DNA of 64,000 bases from Mesocentrotus franciscanus (GCA_037976565.1 CP137684.1:23611010-23675009), one strand, 5' to 3'. Shown: positions 33,839 to 46,165, counted from the first letter of the stretch. The notes: a model not told the origin generated them from the sequence alone. Made by a program: numbers and translations.

Positions 33839-34611
33839 TCAACAAGCCGCCTAGAGCAGCGGCCTGGTCTTACCTGCCGATTCCGCTAGCTCGCTTCACG
33901 AACGTTCGTGCAAGAGCCGTATCACTCGCGGATGAATATCGTTCATAGACGTCGTCCGCTAAATAGAGGAAGCTTGATCTCGTTCAAGTGTGATATATAT
34001 ATTTAAAACAAATATTTAACTGGTTCTGTATCCTTTTTGAGGCAGTCAAGCACATCCATGATAATTACAGTCACAGTTCTAGGCCTATTCGTTTCACAAA
34101 ATAGCTGCTCCTGTACCTTATCTGATGACAAGATAATGTATATGTACACCCGCCTATTCATACCTGCATATGATTTAACCTTATTTTCCAAGCAGTAAAC
34201 CCGTCTTAAAACTCTACCAAAAGGGATAATGCGAGGATATAAAAAGAAATCAACGACTGGAAAACGTTGCTTAGTTATTCTTCATTCAAATAAAAACAGA
34301 AAATCTATCACAAACACTCGTTAACAAGAAAAATTCAAAGCTCTAACAGGATAGCATTTACATAGGCATATCATTGGCATTCACTCTCACTCAGCCCATG
34401 ATCCCCGGTCGTGACGTCAAGAATAGAGGACCCGGCAATTCCTTGCATTTCCGGGTTCCCGACTTCGAGATTTTTGTGGAGTTTACTCGCATAAATTAAC
34501 TATTCTGAACTTGTTTTGTCGGTTGAACGCCATTTAGTGTTATTCTAGGGGTTAAAAGTTTTCTATTGATGTAATTATCTCAATATTTGGGATTATCCTA
34601 GAATTTCACCT

Positions 34612-34838
34612 TTAAGTATTTACAGCCTGTCTACATACATGTAGGTCTACACATGTACATGAAGGTCAGGCATATCAGTTTGAGTAAAATAAGTCACTTT
34701 TTACAGTTTTTAGTTGCTCCAGGAGCTCCTTGGTTGCTCTGATATCACTTCTTTCAATGAAATTAACCTTCTACACAGGGAACCCCCCCCCCACTAGAAT
34801 TAATCTGCCCCTATATATGTGTATTTACAAGGCATGTT
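34612..34838. repeat. 860-bp unit, copy c, left part
   Basis: Starts at the TTAA closing the 2-kb element and runs to TTTACAAGGCATGT, where the composite foldback element is inserted. Confidence 0.85.
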
Positions 34839-34840
34839 AT

Positions 34841-35247
34841 GGCGCGCCGTTTGACCAATAATTCAGATAAACACTGTTTATCGCCGATAAACACTGTTTA
34901 TCGCCGAAAAACACTGTTTATCGAGCGATAAACACTGTTTATCAAGCGATAAACACTGTTTATCGAGAGAAACTGTGTTTATCAGTCGAAAACATAGTTT
35001 CTCTCGATAAACAGTGTTTATCGCTTGATAAACACTGTTTATCGCCGATAAACACTGTTTATCACCGATAAACACTGTTTATCGAGAGAAACTGTGTTTT
35101 TCAGTCGATAAACATAGTTTCTCTCGATAAACAGTGTTTATCGCTCGATAAACACTGTTTTTCGGCGATAAACAGTGTTTATCGGCGATAAACAGTGTTT
35201 TTCGGCGATAAACACTGTTTATCTGATTTATTGGGCAAATGGCGCGC
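34841..35247. repeat. Left palindromic block of the foldback element
   Basis: About 18 tandem near-palindromes of period 20-22 (GATAAACACTGTTTATC with CG, CC or AG joiners), interrupted twice by the variant GAGAGAAACTGTGTTTTTCA and its inverse. The block starts GGCGCGCCGTTTGACC and ends with the inverted counterpart (GGGCAAATGGCGCGC). Confidence 0.9.
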
Positions 35248-35329
35248 ACTATTCCAGATCAGAGCCGTATGCACTACTCTGCACGTTAGTCAGGTGGCTT
35301 ATTGAAATTACCGTTACTTGCCTGATAAA

Positions 35330-35785
35330 AGCACCATTTTTGGTACAGGGCTTCCTTAGGACCTACTAAACTATATTAGACTAGGAGCCCCCGGCAAAAA
35401 TTTCAATTTAAGGGTGTGGGGCGTCTTTGGAGCCCCAAATAATTTCATAACATTGATTTGTTGTTGTATAAATACCATTTTTGGTAAAGGGCTTCCTTAG
35501 GAACTACTGAACGATATTAGGGTAGAAGCCCCGGCAAGAATATCATATAAGGGTGTGGGCGTCGCCTCGTAGCCCCAAATAATTTATAAGGTAATATAAC
35601 ATTGATTTGTTGTTATACAAATGCCATTTTTTGTACAGGGCTTCCTTAGGACCTACTGAACGATATTAGGGTAGGAGCCCCCGGCAAGAATATCATATAA
35701 GGGTGTGGGGCGGGGGCATCGCCTCGTAGTCCACAAATAATTTATAAGGTAATATACCATTGAGTTGTTGTTGTACAAACGCCAT
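35330..35785. repeat. Left inner arm: three direct subrepeats
   Basis: Three copies starting near 35332, 35482 and 35628 share CCATTTTTGGTACAGGGCTT, a GGAGCCCCCGGCAAGAATAT block, and an ATAAGGTAATATAACATTGA block (the last absent from the first copy). The arm is inverted at 36637-37030, with two copies there. Confidence 0.85.
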
Positions 35786-36636
35786 GGGGTCTCCAATCAC
35801 ACATTATATGAATAGTTATGCCGGGGGCTCCTACCCTACCATCATTCAACTACATCCTTAGCTAAACACCCAACATGTAGTACCTGGTTACCTCTTCGGA
35901 AAAACATACCCATCTCCTTACGCCATGCATCTAGATATCAACAATTCAAGTGCAAAACCAATCGAAATAGCCCCCTACCTTACTTTGTCGATCTTCTCAA
36001 TAAAGCCAAACCCAATTAATCGAAATAGATGAATTAATTTTTTAATTTTTATTTGTATTATACTCCTTTCATAAATGTTGAAGTTTCCTGATTGTTACTC
36101 TCCATAAGATAATAACACACCAGTATAACAAAACACTGTTCCCTTTCCCTTCAATAGCCACTTTATATCTGAAGTGAAAAGAATTTTAAAGTACCATAAT
36201 TGTAGTTCTTTATATCATTTTCTAAGCAATAATACAAATACTTGCAATATCAAACGTCAACAATGTTATGAAAAGAATATTTTCATTTCTATTTTTATAT
36301 TCGTATATTGTCTTAATGACTCTTTAAAAGTACATGTATGCAATTTATATTTTTGATGTACATGTACTTTTATAACTTCCTCTTTACTTCTTTTCTTAAT
36401 GTTTCTCCTCTCCGTTTTCAGACTTCATGTTATCTTCTGTTTTTTTTTTTTTTGCTGCCCAAGCAATATTACCATATTAACTATATATATTTCAAAATTG
36501 ACAAATCAAATGTAACTGTATTTTATATTTGAAATATGTAAAGTGTCTTTAATTGTACACATGACCGATTAAGCCATTGGGCTGCGACACATGTTTTTTT
36601 TTAATAAACCTTGAATTGAATTGAATTGAAATGAAG
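35786..36636 (+). mobile_element. 5'-truncated LINE 3' end
   Basis: This interrupts the foldback element exactly at its centre (arms meet at ACAAACGCCAT). It ends with AATAAA (36602) followed by repeats of TTGAA, the microsatellite-like tail of CR1/L2-type LINEs. The upstream part is AT-rich 3' untranslated sequence with no convincing coding remnant. Confidence 0.65.
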
Positions 36637-37033
36637 CCCTGTACCAAAAATGGCGTTTGTACAACAAAAACTCAATGTTATATTACCTTATAAATTATTT
36701 GTGGGCTACGAGGCGACGCCCCACACCCTTATATGATATTCTTGCCGGGGACTCCTACCCTAATATCGTTCAGTAGGTCCTAAGAAAGCTCTGTACCAAA
36801 AATGATATTTGTACAACAAATCAATGTTATAAAATTATTTGGGGGCTCCAAAAGCCGCCCCACAGCCTTAAATTGACATTTTTGCCGGGGGCTCCTAGCC
36901 TAATATCGTTTAGTAGGTCCTAAGGAAGCCCTGTACCAAAAATGGTGCTTTTATCAGGCAAGTAACGGTAATTTCACTAAGCCACCTGACTAACGTGCAG
37001 AGTAGTGCATATGGCTCTGATCTGGAATACGAG

Positions 37034-37500
37034 TGCGCGCCGTTTGACCAATAATTCAGATAAACACTGTTTATCGCCGATAAACACTGTTTATCGTCGA
37101 AAAACAGTGTTTATCGACCGATAAACACTGTTTATCAAGCGATAAACACTGTTTATCGAGAGAAACTATGTTTATCGACTGAAAAACACAGTTTCTCTCG
37201 ATAAATAGTGTTTATCGCCGAAAAACACTGTTTATCACCGATAAACACTGTTTATCGAGAGAAACTGTGTTTATCAGTCGAAAAACATAGTTTCTCTCGA
37301 TAAACAGTGTTTATCGCTTGATAAACAATGTTTATCGCCGATAAACACTGTTTATCGCCGATAAACACTGTTTATCGAGAGAAACTGTGTTTTTCAGTCG
37401 ATAAACATAGTTTCTCTCGATAAACACTGTTTTTCGACGATAAACAGTGTTTATCGGCGATAAACAGTGTTTATCTGAATTATTGGTCAAACGGCGCGCC
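37034..37500. repeat. Right palindromic block of the foldback element
   Basis: About 20 GATAAACACTGTTTATC-type palindromes with the same outer GCGCGCCGTTTGACCAATAA inverted ends as the left block. It is about 60 bp longer, so the two blocks differ in copy number. Confidence 0.9.
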
Positions 37501-37503
37501 ATA

Positions 37504-38172
37504 TAATTTACAAGGCATGTACTAGCATTTAACACCCAGAGAGGAAGATGTAAGGAGTTTAGCATGGACATGGGGTCATGAGGTTAAGCCTCTGGCCAAA
37601 TACCAGTGCCCTCCACAAGGCCACTCCCCAGCCACTGTATGGATACATGGACATCACTGAAAATACAGTATTCTTTCACTACATTGGAGCCTAAACTAAC
37701 TCCACTAATGTATGAAAAGGGGAAGTGTGGTTGTCATGAATGACCTAAGAAACTTACAGGCCAAGTCCACCTCAACATCAAGTCTGGAAGTGCTTTATTT
37801 GCAGACTTCTGCCCATGTCTCTGAGAAATGAAAAAAGAAAAAAGAAAAAAGAGAGCAATATCACAATTTTTTGGTCCAACTGAACACATTTTAAACATTA
37901 AACATTCATTATACTTTTATAGACCTGTACATGTAGTTTATTTTATAAGTTGAAACAGATGGGAACGTAGTCCGGCACTACAACACATTGACATTACTGC
38001 TTCAGCCAATTTGAAGTGCCCATACGTATAGTAAATTAGCAATTACAACTTTTAAATTTTCATAACTTTCTTATATTTAGTCAGATTTAATTGAAACCTT
38101 CATCAGTTTGCTTCTCTGATTATTCTGCTTTCATTTAGAGTAGTTGTCTATTTGGGTTGGATATCCCTTTAA
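37504..38172. repeat. 860-bp unit, copy c, right part
   Basis: Resumes with ATTTACAAGGCATGTACTAG immediately after the foldback element and continues to GGATATCCCTTTAA. Confidence 0.85.
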
Positions 38173-38689
38173 AGGGACTTGGTTACATTGTTCAGATGAG
38201 AGAAAATGGTGCTAAGGTAGTGACTTCAATGCTAGATGTACAATCAAAGATCATCTGAAAGTTTGAGTGAAAACAGACCATTATTAATGATAAAAATTTG
38301 GAAAAACTGATCTGATCGATTCCTTAATTCTCCCAACTATACTATTACAATTAAATTACATTTTAGGTGAATGTAATTCGTCATAATTAAAGCAATGAAT
38401 TGGCTCTATATACCATTCCAGACAAAAAAAGATTTTGAAAAGCCTGCACATGTTATGTCTTATTTTCATGGAAAACCGGTTGGGAAAATTCAAAAATGGT
38501 TGGGAGAATTTACTGTTAGAGGGTGTAGCACAGTGACCCCTTCAAAGAAAACCATAAATATCTTTGTGGTTTGAGAATTTTTCAAGATTTATTGCATGTT
38601 AGAGGGTTAGTACAGTAGAAGGAATATAATTGTAACATTTAATACAAATATTACGCAGTTTTTTCATCAACATTCAAGAGTCACTTTAA
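38169..38689. mobile_element. 520-bp TTAA-bounded element
   Basis: Occupies the junction between 860-bp copies c and d with TTAA at each border. The ends are weakly inverted (AAGGGACTTGG at left; AAGTGACTCTTG on the other strand at right). No coding content. Confidence 0.6.
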
Positions 38690-39562
38690 GTATTTACAGC
38701 CTGTCTACATACATGTAGGTCTACACATGTACATGAAGGTCAGGCATATCAGTTTGAGTAAAATAAGTCACTTTTTACAGTTTTTAGTTGCTCCAAGGAG
38801 CTCCTTGGTTGCTCTGATATCACTACTTTCAATGAAAATAACCTTCTACACAGGAACCCCCACCAGAATTAATCTGCCCCTATATTTGTGTATTTACAAG
38901 GCATGTACTGGCATTTAACACCCAGAGAGGAAGATGTAAGGAGTTTAGCATGGACATGGGGTCATGAGGTTAAGCCTCTGGCCAAATACCAGTGCCCTCC
39001 ACAAGGCCACTCCCCAGCCACTGTATAGATACATGGACATCACTGAAAATACAGTATCCTTTCACTACATTGGAGCCTAAACTAACTCCACTAATGTATG
39101 AAAAGGGGAAGTGTGGTTGTCATGAATGACCTAAGAAACTTACAGGCCAAGTCCACCTCAACATCAAGTCTGGAAGTGCTTTATTTGCAGACTTCTGCCC
39201 ATGTCTCTTAGAAATGAAAAAGAAAAAGAAAAAGAAAAAAGAAGAGTAATATCACAATTCTTTTGTCCAACTGAACACATTTTAAACATTAAACATTCAT
39301 TATACTTTTATAGACCTGTACATGTAGTTTATTTTATAAGTTGAAACAGATGGGAACGTAGTCCGGCACTACATCACATTGACATTACTGCTTCAGCCAA
39401 TTTGAAGTGCCCATACGTATAGTAAATTGGCAATTACAACTTTAAAATTTTCATAACTTTCTTATATTTAGTCAGATTTAATTGAAACTTTCATCAGTTT
39501 GCTTCTCTGATTTTTCTGCTTTCATTTAGAGTAGTTGTCTATTTGGGTTGGATATCCCTTTA
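38686..39562. repeat. 860-bp unit, copy d (complete)
   Basis: A complete copy, highly similar to copy b. It joins copy e directly at TTAA 39559-39562 with nothing inserted. Confidence 0.88.
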
Positions 39563-40048
39563 AGTATTTACAGCCTGTCTATATACATGTAGGTCTACAC
39601 ATGTATATGTAGGTCAGGCATATCAGTTTGAGTAAAATAAGTCACTTTTTACAGTTTTTAGTTGCTCCAGGAGCTCCTTGGTTGCTCTGATATCACTACT
39701 TTCAATGAAAATAACCTTCTACACAGGGACCCCCCACGGAATTAATCTGCCCCTACATTTGTGTATTTACAAGGCATGTACTAGCATTTAACACCCAGAG
39801 AGGAAGATGTAAGGAGTTTAGCATGGACATGGGGTCATGAGGTTAAGCCTCTGGCCAAATACCAGTGCCCTCCACAAGGCCACTCCCCAGCCACTGTATA
39901 GATACATGGACATATCACTGAAAATACAGTATGCTTTCACTTCAGTGGAGCCTAAACTATATAACTCCACTAATGTATGAAAAGGGGAAGTGTGGTTGTC
40001 ATGAATGACCTAAGGAACTTACAGGCCAAGTCCACCTCAACATCAAGT
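39559..40048. repeat. 860-bp unit, copy e (left part)
   Basis: Runs from the shared TTAA to GGCCAAGTCCACCTCAACAT. There it passes into the left arm of the next inverted-repeat element, which starts with the same words. Confidence 0.85.
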
Positions 40049-41042
40049 TGATATGAATTATAAGTAAAATCAAACAAGCATAACACTAACAATTTCATCA
40101 AATTGATCAAAATATGATGTAAAATAAGAAAGTTATGGCATTTTAAAGTGTAGTTTCACAAAACCGTGATTTATATATATGCATAACATGGTCGGTATGC
40201 ACAAGCGTGAGCCTATGGGTGCGTTTATCGTGTATTGCCACCAGATATGTACATATCGAACTGCACTATCGAACCCCACTATACGAACGTGATTTTCGGG
40301 ATGTCGCGTTTATTGTCTCTTCATGATTCAAAATAAAGGCCTTATCTCTGCGCAGCTGCTTTGCGCCGTTTGACCCGTGAAGCAGATTAGCCTGGGAAGG
40401 TCCATAGAGCTGTATATGGGAAGGTCCGATTTGTATGTGGGGTTCAAAACAGCTTTGCGTTTATCGTGTCTCAGAAACGTGATTCTGGCTGTATGTCACA
40501 TTCAAAACGCACTTTTTTCAGCGTTACAATATGCCCATATCTAAAAATGGAAATTTGAAAAAGGCTTTGCGTTTATCGCCTTAAAAATTTGCCTGAAAGA
40601 CGTTTGAAAACGCTGATTCTAGGCATTTATGTCGATAAATGCAACCTATGATGTCACACACCCACTACAAAATGTCAAATATTCAAATTTTTGGCTCCAA
40701 TAATGTAAACATAGTTTTTCTCCTCATGGAACATGTAAAATCATCATGATTGTAACTTATTGTGATTCAATTGAGAACTTCTTTATAAAAATTGAAATAT
40801 TTGAAATTTCATATGATAAAATACATATACAGTACATGTATATAGAATAGTGGGTATATGACATCATCGGCTCCCTCATTTGCAAACCGACCACGTTATG
40901 CATAAAACTGTAAAACTTAAAAATGCTGTAACTTTCTTATTTTATATGTTATTTTGATGAAAGTTTCAGTGTTATGCTTGTTTGATTTTTCTCTATAGAT
41001 CTATTCAAATAAGCTTGATGTTAGGGTGCACTTGGCCTTTAA
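40020..41042. mobile_element. 1-kb inverted-repeat element
   Basis: Arms of about 180 bp: left with AATCAAACAAGCATAACACT, AAGAAAGTTATGGCATTTTA and GCATAACATGGTCGGTATGC; right, inverted, with the matching words. The right end abuts TTAA (41039-41042); the left border is TTAC. This element style (a plea-like ATGACATCAT near the middle) is one I associate with sea urchin DNA, from memory. Confidence 0.75.
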
Positions 41043-41416
41043 GATAGGTCTATAAAAAAGAGCCATACTTAAAGTAAAGTTCTGTGCTCATTTTCCATTC
41101 CAGCTTCAATTCTTTTTCTTATTCATGATTATTATATGTACATGTACATGAATTCTTCACTACACACTATTTGATTAGCAATGCAATAGATGCTGTTATG
41201 ACTACCCGTGGTGTGTCATTCATCTTAAATATTTGATCCCATTTCTTGATGGTATCAGAATTCTTAAAGCCCAATTCCAGTTATGGTAAGCCCCCCAAAA
41301 CGCATTTTGTTGAGTTCCTTGTTTTCAGCATGTCAGTAGCGTGAAAAAAGCTAAACCAAGATATTGTGAATTTTTTTCTCCTAAAGTTTAATATTTAAAA
41401 ATGAGAGGCAAATATA
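41043..41416. other. No recognisable gene
   Basis: AT-rich sequence with nothing identifiable between the 1-kb element and the inverted repeat that flanks the LINE. Confidence 0.4.
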
Positions 41417-41545
41417 GGTGATTCCTTGTCCTAAACCAATTTATCCATGTTGTATATCGTTGATTCAACATGGCGAAGAGAAAGTTCGCATGTGCGGTAG
41501 CGGCGCAGCACAGCAAATATGAATATTCATGCTGAACGTGCGCTT
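41417..41545. repeat. Inverted repeat flanking LINE copy A, left
   Basis: About 130 bp (GTGATTCCTTGTCCTAAACC, TGTATATCGTTGATT, ATGGCGAAGAGAAAGT, GGTAGCGGCGCAGCA, AATATGAATATTCA) matched in reverse at 46266-46382. The ATGGCGAAGAGAAAG start opens a frame of only about 20 codons in either copy. Confidence 0.85.
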
Positions 41546-41878
41546 GAACGGCAGCCGTCAGTCCTCACCGCTCCCGATTTCCGTGGTTTTTACCAGAATT
41601 TTTGTTTGACCCAGGTGATTCGAAATGTGTTTCAAACTGACTGGGATATGTTTGTGCTCTTACTAGAGAACTTTTAAGGAATATTTTTCTGGAGAAACAC
41701 ATTTACTGGCAAATTGTGTTTTTTAGTCATTGTGCGACAACTGTACATTACGCCATTTTAACCCCATACTTTTCATGCTGAATGACTATAAATCTGAATA
41801 GAACCATTCTTCTGGACAAAGAAGGGAGACTGGGGTCAAAGAGTTTGGACATAGTACAATAACCATCGAGCTCCGACA

Positions 41879-44800
41879 ATGGCTATGTTCAGGGTATGTG
41901 CAAGTCTACTCGTATGCGTTGTGTATGTTTCTCTATGGATTAATGCTGATGGACAAAATGGCCTCCTTCACAATATTGAACCGAAACTCAGCAAGTATTT
42001 CCTCCGCAGAGGCTTCTTAAAAGCACCAATACGATATTACCCTCATGTGCCACTTTTTCTCTCTCACTCATATGCTGTGGAGATGTCAAATTAAACCCGG
42101 GGCGTGAAAACGTACGTACATATGGTTCCGACAGTCGCCATGTGTACCATACCCTCATTCAGCATTACTGTAGTTCGGAACAACTTACTACCATTGGATT
42201 ATCATCGAATGTAAATGTGACCCTTTCACTTCCTGTATTTGACAATATAAAGCTACATGTACTTGGCATTCAAAGACGCGAACCCCATAGGCCTACCCAT
42301 CGTGGATGTCGAACTGGTAAGCGCAAACAAAAACATTACCGCAATACCATCCCCACGATCATCAACCAGGATGAGAGAAGACCCCTTATACCAACCCCGG
42401 AGTCAAACGCCAAAAACCTTATCAAAATCCGAACTGTTCCAACCAGGAAACACAATATTCCACATCTCCCCACCGTGTTTCTATGCTATCCCCGCTCAGC
42501 GAATTATAAGTTTGACGAACTATGTACAGTTAATGTTATCCTAGAAAATGATGCTGATATTTGTGGAATTACCGAGACGTGGTATAAGCATGACCTACCA
42601 GCTCAACTGGTTTCCATACCAGGATATGCGCTGGTAACTAAATCGAGAGTCAATCGCTTTGGTGGTGGCATAGCCCTGTATGCGAAACATGATATTTACC
42701 CGGCCCAACCCAGCAATGTTTCCGTTCCCGATGACCTCGAAGTTACATGGATACAAGTTCGACCAACTCGTCTTCCGCGATCTATCTCGTGCTTATTCTG
42801 CGCCGTGATATATTATCCGCACCCAGATAACGCAGTCGCAGAACGGTTGATGGTCTGATGGACCACATTCAATCAACCCTGGGCCTTCTCACTACAAGTC
42901 ACCCAAATGCAGGATTTATCGTTATGGGTGATTTTAATCAACTCAACGTTACCCCTCTTCTGTATGACCAGCGGTGCAAACAAATCGTGCACCAGCCAAC
43001 AAGGGGCACACGCACACTGCACAAAATCATTTCTAACATTAGTCAGTTTTATGACAACGTTAACATTTTGTCACTGATTTGACAATCTGACCATGCAACA
43101 TTACTCTGGCAGCCGAAACATTACAGAGCAATGCCAAATTTGACAAAAACACGCACAAACCGTCTGGTGCCTGCCAGTGCAATCTGTTCTTTATGTAGAT
43201 GGGCGAGCTCACGTGATTGGAGAGAAGTTATTGAGCCACATGACGTCAATGCGCAGTGTCAAGCCTTCTATAAAACCCTCCATGCTGCCATCAACGTCCA
43301 CTTCCCAACTCGTAAAATGAAATTACACCAAACAGATAAACCATTGATAACTGGTAAAATAAAATATCTAATTCACAAACGGCAGCGTATATATGACCAA
43401 CATAATAATAATGCTGATTGGAAACGTCTACGTAATAAAATCAAACAAATGATTAACAAAGCATCATCGGAATATTACCCAAGGCGGGTACAGCGAGTCA
43501 GCGACTGAATAAGACCAACCCTGCCGCCTGGTACCGGAGATTCGCGTGATGACAGGTAGAAAGCGGGACCAGCGTCCCATTGCCATTACCTTGGTTAGAT
43601 TCAGAGGACAAGGAGATTGCTAACGCAATTAATGAGCACTTCATTTCAATTTCATGAGACTTAGACCCACTAAACGCTTCCAGCCTACCTGCCTTTTTGC
43701 CATCGCCCAAACCAAGTCCAACAGTCCACCCTTGGGAGGTACAGAGAAGGCACTGGCCAAAGTTAAGCGAAATACAGCATGTGGCCCGGATCGCATTCTC
43801 TCTCGTATCATACGAGAATTCTAGTTATGAACTTGCTACTCCCTCACTTACGTGATCAACTCATCTTTTCAACAAGACGTAGTTCCTGCTGAATGGAAAA
43901 GAGCAATTGTAGTACCCATCCCCAAGTCGGACCCACCATCCAATGAGAAGCTCCGCCCTGTATCACTCACAGATCATTTTGCCAAAATTACAGAAGGTTT
44001 CGTCGCAAAATGGGTAATTAACGACATAGAACCCAATTTGGATCAGATGCAGTTTGGAAACCAAAAAACATGTCAACGTCACACTGAATTATTAACATTC
44101 TACACAAAGTGTTAATTCAGACAAACCAAAATCCTCATCAACAATAGTTGACAGACTTTTCTAAAGCCTTCGACCGAATCGACCATACTATCGCCATAAC
44201 AAAACTCATCAGCTTAGGAGTTCGCCCCTGCATTGTGCCATGGATCATGAGTTTCTTGCAATCCCGTCAACAATGTACCCGTTACAGATCGGTTTTATCT
44301 GAATGGTCAATGTTGCAGGCTGGAGTACCACAGGGAACTCGCTTAGGGCCCATTGTCTTTCTAGCCATGATTAATGATGCAGCGCCACCGACCGGCATCA
44401 ACGCCTACAGATCGTCGACGACATGACGCTCGTTGAATGTCGTACTCGAGATGAACCATCCAGCATACAGAGTGCCGTCACAGACCTCGCCACATGGTCA
44501 GAGGCCAACCACATGAAACTGGATGCCACCAAATGTTTCGCAATGGAAGTCAATTTCACACGAAATCCTACCATCCCACCCGCAATTTGCATCGATGGCC
44601 AAGAATTACAATCTGTCAATATTATAAAGCTTCTCGGCATTCTGATCCAAAGTGACCTGAAATGGGAATCAAATGTTACCAATATCATCATAAGAGCAAA
44701 TGGAAAACTCTATCCCATTAACGATTTGTTAACCATGGAACACCGGTTTGGAATAGCGGCATCACCAAGAAACAATGCGAAAGCTTAGAAAAAATTCAAA

Positions 44801-44972
44801 AGCGAGCCCTCCGCATCATCATTGGTGCTCGGTATACAACTTACCAGAATGCTCTTACCTGCTTTGATATGCAATCACTTGAGCAACGGAGACTTTCGCT
44901 GTGCACATCTTTCATTGGAAAATGTATTTCCAGTAACCAGTTAAAAACGTCTTACCACAGATTACTAAAAAA
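41879..44972 (+). pseudogene. LINE copy A: signal/2A-like leader, endonuclease and reverse transcriptase (broken)
   Basis: A degenerate APE-type non-LTR retrotransposon. The leader starts MAMFRVCASLLVCVVYVSLW, like a signal peptide. One frameshift later, a 2A-like motif GDVKLNPGR (42079-42105) continues in frame into the endonuclease (ADICGITETW, then GDFN near 42930). The reverse transcriptase has DFSKAFDRID (44151), GVPQGTRLGP (44322) and IVDD (44411-44422) in place of YVDD. The C-terminal end has EKIQKRALRIIIGARY. Stops or frameshifts occur near 42070, 42856, 43080, 43505, 43830, 44113, 44410 and 44787. It resembles the CR1/L2/Jockey group; the clade is unresolved. Copy B on the minus strand is a relative, not a duplicate. 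The 2A's last proline is Arg and its Glu is Lys, so it is probably inactive. Confidence 0.85.
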
Positions 44973-46165
44973 AAGTTCTTAGACATACTATGAAACTACC
45001 TGAACTACGTGTACGTTGCCGATCAAACAGAGTGAAAAATAGCCCCATACCATCACTTATACGTACCCACAATTCTAGTTTTAATATTACCCGTACCAAT
45101 ATCATAGTTATGATGTACAGTGTAAACCCTATAAGTGCAATACTTGAATGCAAACTATGGTTTCAATTTAAAATGATACACACAATGTAATGAAATCAAG
45201 TTTTTATGTGGATTATTTTATACATTTATATTTTTTATATACACACCTGTATATACTTTTAAATATTTATACTGGGGTCTAATCTTTGTATTATAAAAGA
45301 AACACTACATCTTCTGTATCGAAGTTAAAAATCTTTGACCATTTATTTTTAATTGTTTAAATGACTGAAATTATCTTCCATGGCCAATGTCACAGTTGTC
45401 TCCTCTTCCTCTTCCTCTACCACTTCTACTTTTCCACCTCCTCCTTCATCTTGCCCTTCTCCTTCCTTCTCATTCGTGTTTTAACAAGCCACTTTTCCCT
45501 CTTTCTTCTTCTTCTATAATATCACTTCTTCTAATAATTCCCCTTTTATAATCTGGATAAACCAGTATAACCTTTTACTTTGAGTAGCTTTTACCTAGAG
45601 TATATTGTTCATTCATACAATTTGCCATATACAAGTATTTTTTTCTACATTACTTCGCCTCTATCATTTGTAGTTTGTATAATGTGTAATGGTTGGATAT
45701 TGATACCTTATGATATTGTTACTATTCGCACTACCCTCCGTCTATCCTCCTACTATCCCTACTTGAATCTTCTTCTTTTTCCTCCTTCTCTTCCTACTTT
45801 TTCCTCTTCATCTTCTTCTCAATCTTACCATCTTCTTTTCTTTTCTTTCTTTACTCTACACCATTATCATGTTCTACTCCACTTTTTATCTCCTTTTTAT
45901 ATATTATAGTTAGTTATATATATATAGTTATATATATAGAGTTAGGGACATCAAATAAGAAATTAGAATTTTATAGTTACCGGGTAAATATTATTTTACA
46001 CAATTTACTCATTCACGTTCAGTTCATTAATTTTGATGTCATTTGCTATGAATGTTTTTATATATTGTATTTTACATTTGTAAAACATTGCCCAATTCGG
46101 CCGTTTAGGCCGCGATGAATGTTATTCTTTTACTCAATAAAACCATTATCAATTCAATTCAATGC
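44973..46165 (+). mobile_element. LINE copy A 3' untranslated region and tail
   Basis: A non-coding AT-rich stretch with a CT-rich segment (45400-45530, 45720-45900), then CAATAAAACC (46135) and a short (AATTC)n tail ending near 46165. The AATAAA plus pentamer tail resembles the end of the fragment at 36.6 kb. Confidence 0.7.

Larger units (their letters stand above)
32590..34615. mobile_element. 2-kb TTAA-bounded element
   Basis: Inserted between 860-bp copies b and c, with TTAA at both borders. The ends are similar in inverted orientation (AGCTCATATTCTAGGACAAT at left, AGGTGAAATTCTAGGATAAT on the opposite strand at right). The interior has TGACGTCA-type words near each end (32784, 34412), a small acidic open frame, a foldback-family segment and a long hairpin. 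It may be a decayed piggyBac-like element; no transposase core is visible. Confidence 0.65.
34839..37503. mobile_element. Composite foldback element with palindromic repeat blocks
   Basis: A 2.67-kb insertion in 860-bp copy c with a roughly 15-bp direct repeat of host sequence (ATTTACAAGGCATGT) on both sides. Each end is a block of about 410-470 bp, made of palindromic GATAAACACTGTTTATC repeats and itself bounded by inverted GGCGCGCCGTTTGACCAATA. Inside lie about 500-bp (left) and 400-bp (right) inverted arms built from direct repeats of about 145-170 bp that share TTCCTTAGGACCTACTRAAC and GGGGCTCCTA / TAGGAGCCCC. The centre holds a LINE 3' fragment. No transposase. Confidence 0.85.

Noticed and set aside
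34841..35247. CRISPR-like palindromic repeats
   Set aside because: No spacers, near-perfect palindromes joined by two or three bases, mirrored at the other end of a foldback element.
41879..42094. Signal-peptide frame as the first exon of the right EGF gene
   Set aside because: One frame slip downstream it continues through a 2A-like motif into a LINE endonuclease, so it belongs to the LINE; no good donor follows the signal sequence.
45580..45909. 109-codon Ser/Leu/Tyr-rich frame
   Set aside because: It lies in the CT-rich 3' untranslated region of LINE copy A.
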